Assembly (NCBI GenBank): GCA_036768485.1
Contig: JAVLUZ010000143.1
Coordinates: 6,760,480 to 6,824,479, forward strand
Direction of reading: 5' to 3'
DNA: 64,000 nucleotides
DNA from: Mermis nigrescens
Lineage: Eukaryota; Nematoda; Enoplea; Mermithida; Mermithidae
The notes below the pieces were generated by a model. The model was not told the DNA's origin, ran no database searches, and was given only the letters and a program-made list of their open reading frames with translations. The position numbers and the translations under genes are program-made. The number at the start of each line of letters is the position of its first letter. The first letter of the stretch is position 1. Below, in pieces: positions 23,533 through 34,575 of this stretch.

Positions 23533-24782
23533 TGTAGAGATGGCTCTACACCCCATTTTTGTTGCGTTGGTTCAACGCGAAATTCCATTTGTTTTGTGCT
23601 ATGTTGTACTTACATGCCAATGACTGTTTGCCCCAGATGCTCAAATTCGTGCTTGATTTCCATTTGCACGTACGCGACCACTCAGCGTAATGCTTTAGTG
23701 TGTCGCCCGGGACCACCTTCCCTCTTAAAATTATCATATCTTCATTTCCTTTCCCACACATATTTTCAATAAAAATCCGGGATAGGAAAATGGGCACTCG
23801 GGCTTAATACAACTTGAGTACGAATTGGTATGTGTGCTATCATATCATACGTGTGTTAAAACTCCATATGTATGTGTCTCATATTTGTGTCTATTTTGTT
23901 TGTACATTCTTTACCGTAAGCTTTGCCCATAGGCCTATTGTTATTCTCGTAGATCCATTCCGCGTTTCTTTGTCCGCGTTTGATAAGCCTCTTTTTTGTA
24001 TCGTTTAAAACTGTGTGCGAGCACAGTTTTGACGATATTACGATCATTCCTCCACTTTAAGAATTTTTCATTTTACATTGAGCTTCCCGGTTTTTCGCCA
24101 GCTTCTATGCTGTGCCTGTTTCCTTTTCCGTGCGACGTATTTTTCTGCATGTAGTATCCCTGTGTTGTTCCCCTGTGTGGCTGCAGGGAAATCTCGTCGT
24201 ATCTCGTCGCGTAGTGGGCAGGCTCTTTCTCGCCCTTACGCATTTATTGTTTTATTTGTGTGCCTTCACGGCAATAGTTGTATGCCGTTGGCGGGCTACG
24301 TGCCCTCACAATTATAGTGTTGTTTTTAACCAATTAGGGTAACACGACAGTCGGCAGCATGCATCTTCATGCTGTCGCGTTTTTCATTGCTTCATAATTT
24401 TCTGTCCAAAAGTATTGTAAAAATTAATTATTTAATGAACGATGCTTGGGCTCGGTTCGAATTTCCGTGCTGTTGAATTCTGTCCTTGTGCTACACTATA
24501 CTTAGGAACCTTCAATATTTTCAAGCACAGGAATTTGGTCCCAAAACAAGTTAAATAATAATCTTTTTGAGCCCTCAATTAGGTTTCCGGGGAACTTACA
24601 TTATTTAGGTACTTAATCTCAAAAGGGGTTAAGTAAGTAAGTTTCACTAGGTGCGTGCAGTAGAGGGCCGGGCTATCTTGATAGGCCGGGCCTTACCTCC
24701 GAGTCACCTTTTGTGCGAGCGCGTGAGCTTTAGCTAGGGTTAAGTAAGCACGTGAGTGTAGAGCTGCGGCCCTACACTTACA
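23533..24782 (+). repeat. Complete 3' LTR of inner element (about 1250 bp)
   Basis: Begins TGTAGAGATGGCTCTACA, itself a small inverted repeat, and ends TTACA. It matches 25447-26688 in reverse complement over its length. Beyond its end, sequence switches at once to inverted gag of the outer copy. Confidence 0.9.
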
Positions 24783-25446
24783 CATGCACATGTTCAACAG
24801 CTATACGTTCAAGCCGATTTTCCAAATCTTGCATATGCGCAGAACATTGCATTCAAGAGATTATTTGAATTGCCATTTTCGGTTATCCAATTCACATTTG
24901 TGTCGGAAACCGATCTTTGTGGATTTGGAATTGTCGTTTTGTTCAAAATCTGATGAAGAGTGATATTGTCGTCATTTGCAACTCAATTATCTATTGGAGA
25001 GTCAACACTGTTGTCCTGAGTTTGGACACCTAGCGTTTGATTTGTATTCACAACGCAGTCTGCACTTGCACAATTTTGTGCACTGGCGCTATTATCTGAA
25101 TCTGAGTCATTTGACACATTTCTAGATGATTTCGGAGTATTAGCCTGCTTAGGCGACTTATCTGGGGTTTTTCTCCCCGTTTTGGTCATTTTTCCTGCTA
25201 GTTTTTGCCTGGCATGACAGACAAATTGAGATTATGATCAGGACAAAAAATTTATGTCACAACCCCAATCTCGACCAAGAAAAATATGCACACGAACACA
25301 ATAGAGTCAAAAATGCACACAAACAGTAAAATGTTAAGAATACACACAAACACAATATGATTACATAAAGTGGAAAAATTTTTGAAAATTTTTAGGCAGA
25401 AAATGAAACGATGTTAGCTCGGCCGGTCGTCGTGAATGACCTCCAA
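24783..25446 (-). pseudogene. gag start and leader of the outer element
   Basis: Read on the minus strand, this holds the leader with the primer-binding site beside the LTR (25427-25445), then gag from ATG at 25189. Its first residues, MTKTGRKTPDKSPKQANT, match the inner copy's gag. Downstream the two gags differ by an indel-rich Ser/Asp/Asn stretch. The fragment stops at the inner LTR after about 400 bp of coding sequence. Confidence 0.85.
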
Positions 25447-26688
25447 TGTAAACGTAGGGCGAACCTACGTTCACTTGCTTACTTAACCCGAGCTTAAGCT
25501 CACGCGCTCACACAAAAGGCGACTCGGGGTAAGGCCCGGCCTATCAAGATAGCCCGGCCCTCTACTGCGCGCACCTAGTGAAACTTACTTACTTAACCCC
25601 TTTTGAGATTAAGTACCTAAATAATGTAAGTTCCCCGGAAACCTAATTGAGGGCTCAAAAAGATTATTATTTAACTTGTTTTGGGACCGAATTCCGGTGC
25701 TTGAAAATATTGAAGGTTCCTAGGTATAGTGTAGCACAAGGACAGAATTCAACAGCACGGAAATTCAAACCAAGCCCAATCATTGTTAATTAAATAATTA
25801 ATTTTTACAATATTTTTGGACAGAAAATTATGAAGCAATGAAAAACGCGACAGCATGAAGATGCATGCTGCCGACTGTCGTGTTACGCTAATCGGTTAAA
25901 AATAACACTATAATTGTGAGGGCACGTAGCCCGCCAACGGCATACAACTATTGCCGTGAAGGCACACAAATAAAACAATAAATGCGTAAGGGCGAAAAAG
26001 CCTGCCCACTACGCGACGAAATACGACGAGATTTTCCTGCAGCCACACAGGGGAAAACACAGGGATACTACGTGCGGAAAAATGCGTTGCACGGAAAAGA
26101 AAACAGGCACAGCATACAAGCTGGCGAAAAACCGGGAAGCTCAATGTAAAATGAAAAATTCTTAAAGTGCGGAATGATCGTAATATCGTCAAAACTGCGC
26201 TCGCACACAGTTTTAAACGATACAAAAAAGAGGCGTATCAAACGCGGACAAAGAAACGCGGAATGGATCTACGAGAATAACAATAGGCCTATGGGCAAAG
26301 CTTACGGTAAAGAATGTACAAACGAAATAGACACGAATATGAGACACACACATATGGAGTTTTAACACACGTATGATATGATAGCACACATACCAATTCG
26401 TACTCAAGTCGCATTAAGCCCGAGTGCCCATTTTCCTATCCCGGATTTTTATTGAAAATATGTGTGGGAAAGGAAATGAAGATATGATAATTTTAAGAGG
26501 GAAGGTGGTCCCGGGCGACACACTAAAGCGTTACGCTGAGTGGTCGCATACGTGCAAATGGAAATTAAGCACGAAATTGAGCATCTGGGGCAAACAGTCA
26601 TCGGCATGTATGTTCAACATAGCACAAAACGAATGGAATTTCGCGTTGAACCAACGCAACGAAAATGGGGTGTAGAGCCATCTCTACA
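25447..26688 (-). repeat. Complete 5' LTR of the outer element
   Basis: Runs from TGTAAACG (the 3' end of the LTR in element orientation) to CTCTACA, 1242 bp. It is followed directly by TTAC, the right target duplication. It is the best reference for the LTR of this family. Confidence 0.9.
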
Positions 26689-26692
26689 TTAC

Positions 26693-27034
26693 CTATAGTC
26701 TGTTTCACATGTTTGGGTTCAAATTTTAAAAGCCATGTTCGAAAGTTGACTGATTGCGCTTAAAGCATTGATTTGATATATAATTATCGTACTACCAGGC
26801 ACGTAGCTGTGGGGGGGACTGGGGGAGTCCAGACCCCCCCTCAAAATTCAGAAAAAACCGGAAAATAGGACTTTTCACACGTTATTTTGTGCTATTTTTG
26901 GCTTGGACCCCCCGAAATTGGTGTTGGTCCCCTCCAAAATAGGAGGGTCAGCTACGTGCCTGGGTACTGCGTCGGCTTACTTGGGAAAAAATTCTTAAAA
27001 TTTATGCCCGAACGTGAAACAGACTTTACCCTTC
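26693..27034. mobile_element. Short inverted-repeat element containing a family B MITE
   Basis: The left end, with AGTCTGTTTCACATGTTTGGG, is roughly mirrored at 27000-27030 (CCCGAACGTGAAACAGACTTT). Most of the interior is the family B insertion. The retrotransposon's right duplication abuts its left end. Confidence 0.6.
26796..26962 (+). mobile_element. Family B hAT-like MITE
   Basis: Terminal inverted repeats (TIRs) are CAGGCACGTAGCTG and CAGCTACGTGCCTG. Flanking 8-mers CGTACTAC and GGTACTGC match at six of eight positions. C/G homopolymer runs lie just inside both ends. Confidence 0.85.
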
Positions 27035-27890
27035 CAAGAGTATTCATGCGCTGGGTTAAAACCAGATTATAAATATTAGTGTATGAAAAATGGGAGAGTT
27101 TCCTTGTTTTTTGGCCTTACAAATTGAGTTTGACGTTTTTTATATCCCGAACCTATGTACATCGTTATATTATATTTATCTATTCCGGCTCGAAGTACTT
27201 GTATTTGCTCCCTATTGCTCAACCTTCTTACTACTGTAGATTCCCAGCCTATTTCTCCAATCTCCAGTTCGCTCGCTAGGACTACTGTTTTTTTCCACAT
27301 TAAGGGTTTTAGTGAACCAAAGTTTCGGGATTCGGAAAAAAATTTTGGGCTTGGTCCACATTATTAAAAATTTTTGTAATGCCAAAATGCGTTCTAGAAG
27401 GATAAACTTACAAAAATTTTCCGGCTCTTCGCGCCGGATTCTTTTATTTCTAATGCTTTTTATCGATGCTCCTTTGCGCGCCACGTCGATTGCAGCACTT
27501 TTATCGACAACTTGCTCTAGAACTTAAAGCCTTCACTAATGCGCATTAGCCGATTTCTGGAGTCTCATTAAAGAATAAAAACTCAATAATTTATGAAAAT
27601 GGTGCGAAGCGCCGAGCAATTTCGGAATGTAACCTCTCTAAAACGCCTTTTCGCATAAGAAAATTGTTCAAATCCGGCCTGGCTCAAACATCAATTACGA
27701 GTGATAAGATGAAATTGATTCAGCGCAAAGCGCTGGAACATTTTGACATTTTAATTCTAAAACGCATTTTTGCATTTCAAAAATTGTCCAAAAATCTGTG
27801 CAGAAGATGCGGATTTTCAATCAAAGTAAAGTTCAAGAACAAGTTATTGATTAGTGCTGCAATCGGCGCTGCACGGCCTAAACAATAATA
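27035..27890. other. No gene recognised
   Basis: AT-rich sequence with short open stretches only. It contains partial palindromic GGCGC/GCGCC motifs like those in family F, so it may be an eroded repeat. Confidence 0.4.
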
Positions 27891-28788
27891 AAAAGTATAC
27901 GCATAAAGGCATTTCTTTGCATATCTCAACGAGCTCAATGAAATGGTGAAAAAAAATTCAAAAAATAATTTTTTAAAATTTGTTACTTTATCGAATATAC
28001 TCATATTACACAAATCTATCGTTTGAACAATCTACACAACTGAATTGACGAATAATTTCCTAAATTCTGTCTTTGTAATTAATCTTTGTCATTTACAAAG
28101 GAAAACAATACAGAAAATGAATAATTCGGTGCGAAGCTCCTAAACAATTTAACATGTTCTACACGTCTAACCATACGTAGGCAGCACCAAAATTCTAAGG
28201 GGTTGGTGAAGATTTTTCAAAGATCGAAAAATGGCCTTAAAAATGGTGGTATGGCGAAAAAACACCATTTTTCAACGTTTCTCGTCGAGCACTATTCATT
28301 GGCATCAAAAATTGCGAAAAAAAATAAATTTTCAAAAATTTTATTCTGGGGGGTATTTTGCTTTCTTGGGGATGCATACCCTCCAGTGATCGGACCGAGG
28401 CCTCGGCCTCGGCAAGCCTTGGCGTTTTTTGGAGCCTCGGCCTCGGCGCCGAGGGCGAAGCTGAAAAGTGCCGAGGCGCCGAGGGTTAAAATCAAATTTG
28501 AATAAGTTCAATATATCCGTTAAATATAAACTATTTAGAATGCATCTGCAGTATAGAGGCTGTTTCTTTTCTATTGGCTTTTCTTATTGTTTTAGGCGCG
28601 TACCCAGTTACACCAAGTTACATACAGCAGAGTGCCAATTGATATTCATATGATGACTAAGTTTTATTTCTCATGCTCTCTACATGGATCGGAAAGTACA
28701 GTGCAGAGAAAATAATCGTAATATTAAACACTTTATCTAACTAAAATAAATGTTTATATGTTTATTGTTGTTAGCCAGAATTCTGATC

Positions 28789-28975
28789 TTAATCTGATGA
28801 AGCAGATAATTCATCATCGAAATCTAGATCATCTGAATCAGAGTAAGCCTCATCCATTTGGCCTTGTTGTGCTATCGCGTCATCGTCGTCGTCATTGTTT
28901 ATCAGATTCTTTAAAGTCACACTATTATAACCAACTGATTTGAGATTATGCTTTACAAAAAGGAGTTTTTGAACA
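28789..28975 (-). pseudogene. Acidic C-terminal coding remnant, left arm of hAT-like element
   Basis: Read on the minus strand, this keeps an open frame ending in an Asp/Ser-rich tail (DLDFDDELSASSD then stop). The mirror-image arm at 31373-31558 encodes the same peptide with substitutions. It starts in a plausible exon (VQKLLFVKHNLKSVGYNS). A transposase C-terminus is a guess from position only. Confidence 0.45.
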
Positions 28976-29471
28976 TTTGTCTGTCATTCATTCACCACAG
29001 CTTTTCTATTGTTCCACCGCATTGTCATGAATTATTTTTATTTTAGAGGTTTTGTGTGTCAGTATCACTGATTAAGCATCCTACCGACCTTCCTGCATAG
29101 CATATAGTTCCTATTTTCACCCTAATGTAGAGCTCAGGCTCGTATACAGGGGGATCGAGGGGAAAGTGTCCCTTTCAAAATAAAATATGAGAATAATCAC
29201 GAAAAGACTTTTCGTGCTTCGCGTTGAATTTCACAATGATAATTTGTACAACCAAAAGCGTCTTTTCGCTACATGGATCGGAAAGTACAGTCGCTACATG
29301 CAGAGGTGGATTCAAGGGGGCGGCCACTCCCCATTGGCCAAAATATTTGGCGAGATAAAGAATGGATATGCAATTTGCAATTATTTTTGGTCGTCAGTGA
29401 CCATTATTTCTCAAATTTTTCCGCGCCGGATGATACCTATTAATGACATTTATTTACTTTCTTGGCGACCT

Positions 29472-29932
29472 GGGCCCAGTTTCACCATAAGTTTACGACT
29501 CCTAAGAGTCCTACGAGTTCCGTTTTACGGGAAAGTCGGGTTTCACCATCTTTTTACGAGTTACGAATTACGACTACGAGTTACGAGTAACGAGCAACGG
29601 GTTAAGAGTCCGTATTACGAGGGTTTCACCAGGGTTTCCGTAGGACTCATAAAAACTCATTTTTTATGAGTACTTTTTGGATCTTTTTACGAGTACTTGT
29701 AATACAATGTATATCTTTTCTGTTGCGTATGACATTCTTCGTTAGTCATTGTCTCTGTTTTAAACAGCATAATTATGTAATTAATTGCAGATTTTATGCT
29801 GCTCGATAGAAAAACATAGAAAGTGTCAAGAAATGTTTGGGATTTAGTCAACAAGAAGTAATAAGCTTCTCAGAAAATTTATAACTTTAAATAAAAACGA
29901 AAATAATAATATTAGCAATAATAATAATGACG

Positions 29933-30015
<83 letters not shown>

Positions 30016-30902
30016 TAATAATGATAATGATACTAATAATAAGAATATTACTAATACTAATAATAATAATTATTATTAATATAATACTAATAGTAATAAT
30101 AATGATAATAATAATAATTATTATTATTATTATCATTATTATTATTACTATTATAATTTATAAACGAAATCAATTAAATCAGATTCAGAGACGTTACGAA
30201 GCTAAAAGTATATCACAGCATATTATTTCAATTTTCAAATTTAACAAATCATTCTTAGTAGTCATTAATACGTACATAAAATATGCAGTCGGCTCTTTTT
30301 CGAAGGAAGTGCGATGAAATTCTAATTTTCAGAAATCTAATCAAAAATGTCTGATTTCCGCAATTCATGGAAAAATGTCTAAGTGATTGTAATATTTTTC
30401 ATAAAAAAGCTGCGAACATCACTAACAAGGGCTAAAGAAATAAAATTCCGAATTACTACTCAAGAATGCAGCTTAAGAATCGAATTTTATGGGATTTCTC
30501 TTAAACATTTTTTGAGAAATATATTATTTGTTAATGCTAATCTTCTTACCCTTTACATGTGCTGCCAGTATATGTATTATGTAGGTGTGTGCACGAAAGT
30601 GAAACAAATTGAGAAAAAACAAATCAGAAAACTATTAAGCGCACTAGTCTGCCACTTCTTTACGAGTCCTATGGACCTCTTTTTGATCCGTGATAATATT
30701 ACAAAATTTACGAAACTTGAAACCGCTCAGCCGTTATTTGTGAAAAAACACTTTCGTAAAAAGTACTCGTAGAACTCGTAATTTGTGGCTCGTAAATCTC
30801 AGTTTTTGGTGAAACGGAAATTTGTAGCACTTTCGTAGCCCGATACTCATGAAACCGTCACCCGTAACTTGTAACTTGTAGCTTTGCGGTGAAACCGGGC
30901 CC
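29472..30902. mobile_element. Inverted-repeat element inside the hAT-like element
   Basis: GGGCCCAGTTTCACC at the left and GGTGAAACCGGGCCC at the right form 15-bp TIRs with one mismatch. Subterminal stretches hold many short TACGAGT/ACTCGTA repeats. I could not define a target duplication. The interior has only a microsatellite and short open frames. Confidence 0.7.
29905..30162. repeat. AAT/ATT microsatellite
   Basis: An almost pure AAT run over about 29930-30015 continues as an imperfect AAT/ATT mixture that switches strand. The poly-Ile and poly-Tyr frames across it are artefacts. Confidence 0.95.
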
Positions 30903-31372
30903 TGGAAGCCCTTTTCTGTTCATGTAGGTTTCGAAACAATTTTTACAGCGAAGCAACTATTTTTTGCATAGTTTTCATCTATTTTCAATAAAAAAATTTT
31001 AATGTTTCGCATCAAATGCTATAAATACAGGAAATCAAGCAGCAAATCATGCTTCTAGACGTCTATCCGCCTTAATTTTGCAGATTTTTCGGCGCTTCGC
31101 GCCAGATTTTTCTTAAAGTCTTAGAAATTTAATGATTTTTTTCGCACAAAATTGTACGAAAATTCTAAAATTTTAAGAAAAATATGACTTCAAAAGTGAT
31201 TTTATGTAAAAGTATACAATGTAAAACACCGAAAAATGCTATTTCGCCGCGTTAAGGGCAAAATTTTAAACCTGTTTTTGACGCTTTTGGAAAAGTTTGT
31301 ATACCGCCTCCTCCCGCTACTGGATGGATCAGAAAGTACAGTAATTCTCGCATTCGTCTGCTACCATAAAAT

Positions 31373-31558
31373 GTTCAAAAACTCTTTTTTGTAAAACACA
31401 ATCTCAAAGCAGTTGGTTATAACAGTGTGGCTTTAAAGAATCTGATAAAGGCTGACGACGACGGTAACGTGATAGCACAACAAGGCAAAATAGATGAGGC
31501 TAACTTTGATTCAGATGATCAAGATTTCGATGATGAATCATCTGCTTCATCAGATTGA
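31373..31558 (+). pseudogene. Acidic C-terminal coding remnant, right arm of hAT-like element
   Basis: An open frame ends DQDFDDESSASSD-stop, preceded by VKHNLKAVGYNSVALKNLI. It is the inverted homologue of 28789-28975. Differences between arms are largely codon-compatible, which suggests both derive from a once-functional coding end. It has no start of its own; a TAA lies just upstream. Confidence 0.45.
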
Positions 31559-32129
31559 AATAAAAATTCTGGCTAACACCAATAAACATTTGTTTTAGTT
31601 TGATAAAGTGTTAAATATTACGATTATTCTCTAGCTCATGTACATACAAAATATTCTAAGAGTACTATTTATGGGTATAGGTATATAAGCTTGACCCTCG
31701 GCATTACCCTCGGCCTCGGCCTCGGCCTTGGCCGAGGCAATGATTCTAAGTCGCCTTGGCCTCGGCCAAGGCCGAGGGTCCAAAAGTACCCTCAGTCCGA
31801 TCACTGATACCCTCCCAAACCCCACCATCACGCCCAGGTGTGTGTCTAACTCAAATTTGAGCGGTTTTGGGCAGGCTAGAGGACAAAACTTTTACAGAAA
31901 TGATAAATCCGGCGCAGAAGCGCCAAACAATTTGTATGAGACCCAAAAGCAGTCTTTGAATATTTGTTATTGTAAATTTAGTGTACTGCAATGAATAGGT
32001 CTTACGATCAGATATATGTTCTGTCCTCTGAAACTGCGTTTTTCAGACCTTGACTACGCTTTCGCCTATTTTTTGATTATGTCACAATTAGAATCAGCGC
32101 ACACTTTGGGGGTGAGCAGGGGTATTGAC

Positions 32130-32396
32130 CACACATGGGCATGGAGGGTTTTGGGGGATATGCACCCCCGAGAACCCGAGAACCAAGATACTTCACAGAA
32201 ACCAAAATACCCCCCAGAATTTAATTTTTGAAATTTTTTTGTTTTTTTGCAATTTTTTTATGCCAATGGATAGTGCTCGATGAGAAACGTTGAAAAATTG
32301 TGTTTTTTCGCCATTCCACCATTTTTATGGCAATTTTTTGACTTTTGAAAAACATTGCAACCCCCTCCCCCAAAATTTTGGTGCTGCCCACCTGTG
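32130..32396 (+). mobile_element. Family A MITE
   Basis: Ends CACACATGGGC and GCCCACCTGTG; flanking 8-mers GTATTGAC and GTAATAAC match at six of eight. It directly adjoins a family E copy. Confidence 0.82.
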
Positions 32397-32404
32397 GTAA
32401 TAAC

Positions 32405-32775
32405 CCTGCTTCCCACTGAAGAATCAACCAGACAGGTACTCTTTGGCGATATTAAGCTGACGGAAAGTATTTTGCATCGAAAGCAGTAAAAATGTCAAAA
32501 ATTTTTGCACCGGGTTAGTACTAACTTTTATGTTTATTTAACTTAAAAGGCACACAAAAGCAATCAATTTTCTGTATTTTCTAGTGTTAAAAGCGATATA
32601 ATGCAGTCAAAACAGACTAAAAATGCTTGTAATATTACCACAAAAATGTTTTATTGACTATTTTGAACATTGTGGTCGTTAAACAGCAAAAACTCGTTAA
32701 AATGTAATTTATTGTTTTGGATTTCTGGGATTTTACCCCCTCCGCCCGTCGACCCGGACCTTGTGCATCTATGAG
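32405..32775 (+). repeat. Family E repeat
   Basis: Shares ordered blocks with 43026-43436: CTGAAGAATCAACCAGACAG, AAAAATGTCAAAAATTTTT, GTGTTAAAAGCGATATAATG, a GTTTTGGATTTCTGGGATTT block, and the terminal ACCTTGTGCATCTATG. It is non-coding. Confidence 0.7.
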
Positions 32776-33497
32776 CGCTACTACAAGCGCTTACTGCAAG
32801 CCTAGTTCAAAGGTAGATGTGTACCGGGACAATAATATCGGAAAGCATTTCAGCTATTTTTCAAATGTCAGTCTGATTGCCAGAAATATGGAGTACTGCT
32901 GCCGCTTTATAAATGCAGAATACTGTTTTAATAGAGTCGGGTTAGCAGGCAATTATATAATGGTTTTGGAGAGTCCACCATTTCTCGGAAAATTTAGGGT
33001 TTCACTGCAAAATACTTGGTTTTTTGTAAGTTCTTTGCACTAATATTCAGATTTTAGGAGCTTTTCCTACAAAAACTCCTGTTCTGTTTTTGCTTGCTGG
33101 TTTTGGATAAGTAGAACTTGCCGTATATCATCCTATTTAGGTTAGTGCCTACTCGTATTTCACGCGTTTTTGTATATCTTGTAAAAAAATAGATGCTTTT
33201 TTCTTACTTGCTATTTTTGGCTTGAGTTCCTAGCTCAGATGAGTTCTAAACTTGCTCATTGCCCTGAAAAGCTTAATACCACGAAATTGCTCTCTCTTGT
33301 GGTTCAAAAATTTCCAAATTTCACTGTGGATGCATAGGTATATATATAATAAAAAGCTCAGCCCTAATGTGGGTAGTAAATCGTTTATCTGTATATATGT
33401 AATTGCCTTTTTCATTTTTTTTGGCTTCTTTGATTGGCTGAACAAGCTGTTATAATAGGCAATTAAAGATACAGACCATTCAAAAAGGTGAGTACAC
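32776..33497. other. No gene recognised
   Basis: AT-rich sequence upstream of a family C element. Short open frames on both strands have no recognisable domain. Confidence 0.45.
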
Positions 33498-34116
33498 CAG
33501 TTTTTTTTGTACAAGGTCCGTTTGTACATGTACAAAGATGGTCCCCAAAAGTCTTTGTACATTTTGTACACACAAATCTTCGGGCAGGCATGTAGCTGGC
33601 CCTCCTATTTTAGGGGGACCAACATCAATCTTGGGGGTGGGTGGGTCTAAGCCAAAAATAGCACAAAATAACGTGTAAAAAGTCCTATTTTCCTGGTTTT
33701 TTCTTGAATTTTGTGGGGGTCCGAGCACCCCCCAGTCCCCCCATCAAAGCTACGTGTCTGTCTTTGGGTACTAGAATATGGTACAGTAGCGATTTTAGTG
33801 TTGTAAAAACAGTTGTTCGACTTTTGGTAGTGTATTTTAGCTAATTTCTGTGTCTCTAAATGCAAAAAATCGTCTTAAAACGGCGCGAAGCACCGAAAAA
33901 TTTGACATGTGTCCCTTTGAAATGCAATTTCTGCCATTATAAAGATATATAGAACGCACAATTACTCATTTCGGCGCGAAGCACCGAAATTTTTCCGAAT
34001 TTCAGATCTTTTTTTGCAATTTTTGTTTTCCCAAAAATCTTTGTACATGTACAAAGACGGTCCCGAAAAGTCTTTGTACATCGGGAAAAATCTTTGCCGA
34101 ATACAAAAAAACACTG
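33498..34116. mobile_element. Family C element, interrupted by family B
   Basis: The left end is CAGTTTTTTTTGTAC, followed by GGTCCGTTTGTACATGTACA. The right end is GCCGAATACAAAAAAACACTG. Homologous copies lie at 37550-38253, 47950-48398 and 58166-58623. Two internal GC-rich palindromes occur near 33885 and 33975. A family B MITE sits at 33585-33760. Confidence 0.8.
33585..33760 (-). mobile_element. Family B MITE nested in family C
   Basis: Ends CAGGCATGTAGCTGG and CTACGTGTCTG; flanking TCTTCGGG and TCTTTGGG are an 8-bp duplication with one mismatch. Uninterrupted family C copies read continuously across this site. Confidence 0.88.
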
Positions 34117-34237
34117 GGGTATATTGCCTTGGTGTATGCATCTGCTGTCTACAATATCGGCCTAAACAGTTCAGCTATTTTTGTTTTTTTCATACATGTG
34201 CATAGTTCATTATTGTAACCAAGCTGGCGTATGTGCT

Positions 34238-34337
34238 ATATATTAAATACGTACCCATCTTTTCTGAACAAAGTCGAAAGGCTATCGAATTTTCCTTGTA
34301 GCTCTTATTTACATACATATAAGCTATTCTCTTCATT
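34238..34337 (+). promoter_or_regulatory. Upstream region of snurportin-1
   Basis: A TATATATTAAA stretch lies about 100 bp upstream of the start codon, and the sequence just before ATG is AT-rich (TTCATTATGG). Whether this is a promoter, a 5' UTR or a trans-splice acceptor region cannot be told from sequence alone. Confidence 0.2.
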
Positions 34338-34575
34338 ATGGAAATCGACGAACTAGCGGCCAGTTTGGCCGACAGCGCCTCGGTGCATGGCGCTGGAGTT
34401 TATTCCGCAAGCAGCCCTCATCCTCGATTCGCTCAATACAAAAGTTCCGCTTGGGTTAAGAATAGTCAAGATAAAAGACGATCAGAGATGCTGGAACGCC
34501 AGAAGAAGTATTCAAGCAATCCATTACGCAAAATAGAGCAGAAACGTTGGGGAACGTTGGATCCGTTCACCCAAG
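34338..34575 (+). CDS. SNUPN: SNUPN exon 1: N-terminus and IBB domain
   Basis: Starts [16 protein letters not shown], with Leu spacing like the CRM1-binding N-terminus of human snurportin. The IBB core follows: [28 protein letters not shown] and RKIEQKRW. The donor is CAAG|GTCGAT, leaving phase 1. The open frame runs on for 40 codons past this donor without family similarity, so the exon end rests on phase match and homology. Confidence 0.88.

Larger units (their letters stand above)
12278..24782 (+). mobile_element. Inner Ty3/gypsy-type retrotransposon (plus strand)
   Basis: This is the same family as the outer element, opposite orientation. The order is damaged 5' LTR, primer-binding site, gag, protease, RT, RNase H, integrase, ORF3 (exonuclease), ORF4, polypurine tract and complete 3' LTR. 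Protease-RT-RNase H-integrase order and the D,D35E and GPY/F integrase features place it in Ty3/gypsy. It carries several frameshifts, a stop codon in ORF3, D-to-N changes in RT and the exonuclease, and a MITE in gag, so it is not autonomous. No TSD is detectable because both junctions fall on rearranged sequence of the outer copy. Confidence 0.9.
6165..26688 (-). mobile_element. Outer Ty3/gypsy-type retrotransposon, interrupted
   Basis: The outer element runs on the minus strand: 5' LTR 25447-26688, leader and gag start 25446-24783, then a gap filled by the plus-strand copy, then integrase 12277-10852, ORF3, ORF4, and 3' LTR at 6165. Its outermost ends are TGTAAACG on the left and CTCTACA on the right. 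The block is flanked by identical TTAC repeats (6161-6164 and 26689-26692), a normal TSD length for this superfamily. The stretch equivalent to 3' gag, protease, RT and RNase H is missing from the outer copy, so the inner copy's arrival involved a deletion or a recombination. Confidence 0.85.
28384..31806. mobile_element. 3.4-kb hAT-like DNA transposon, non-autonomous or decayed
   Basis: TIRs CAGTGATCGGACCGAGG and CCTCAGTCCGATCACTG are flanked by the perfect 8-bp duplication ATACCCTC (28376-28383 and 31807-31814), the hallmark of hAT elements. GC-rich GGCCTCGGCC repeats lie inside both ends. About 600 bp at each side are inverted copies of each other and both retain the same acidic reading frame. 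The centre holds another inverted-repeat element and a microsatellite. No transposase catalytic domain is recognisable. A second end of this family lies at 57037-57236. Confidence 0.9.
28172..31842 (-). mobile_element. Family A MITE split by the hAT-like element
   Basis: The left part, 28172-28383, begins CATACGTAGGCAGC and the right part, 31815-31842, ends CGCCCAGGTGTG. Outer 8-mers CGTCTAAC and TGTCTAAC match at seven of eight. The inner break is exactly at the hAT-like TSD. Confidence 0.9.
27891..32010 (+). repeat. Family F repeat copy, interrupted by nested elements
   Basis: 27891-28171 matches the 50150-50420 part of another family F copy (shared CATATCTCAACGAGCT, ATATTACACAAATCTATCGTTT and ACAATACAGAAAATGAATAA). 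The copy resumes at 31843 with CTAACTCAAATTTGAGCGGT, as at 50420. A family A MITE with an hAT-like element inside it splits the two halves. Confidence 0.75.

Noticed and set aside
29912..30317. Open frames rich in Ile, Tyr or Asn across the AAT run
   Set aside because: They are translations of a microsatellite in several frames, with no coding signal.
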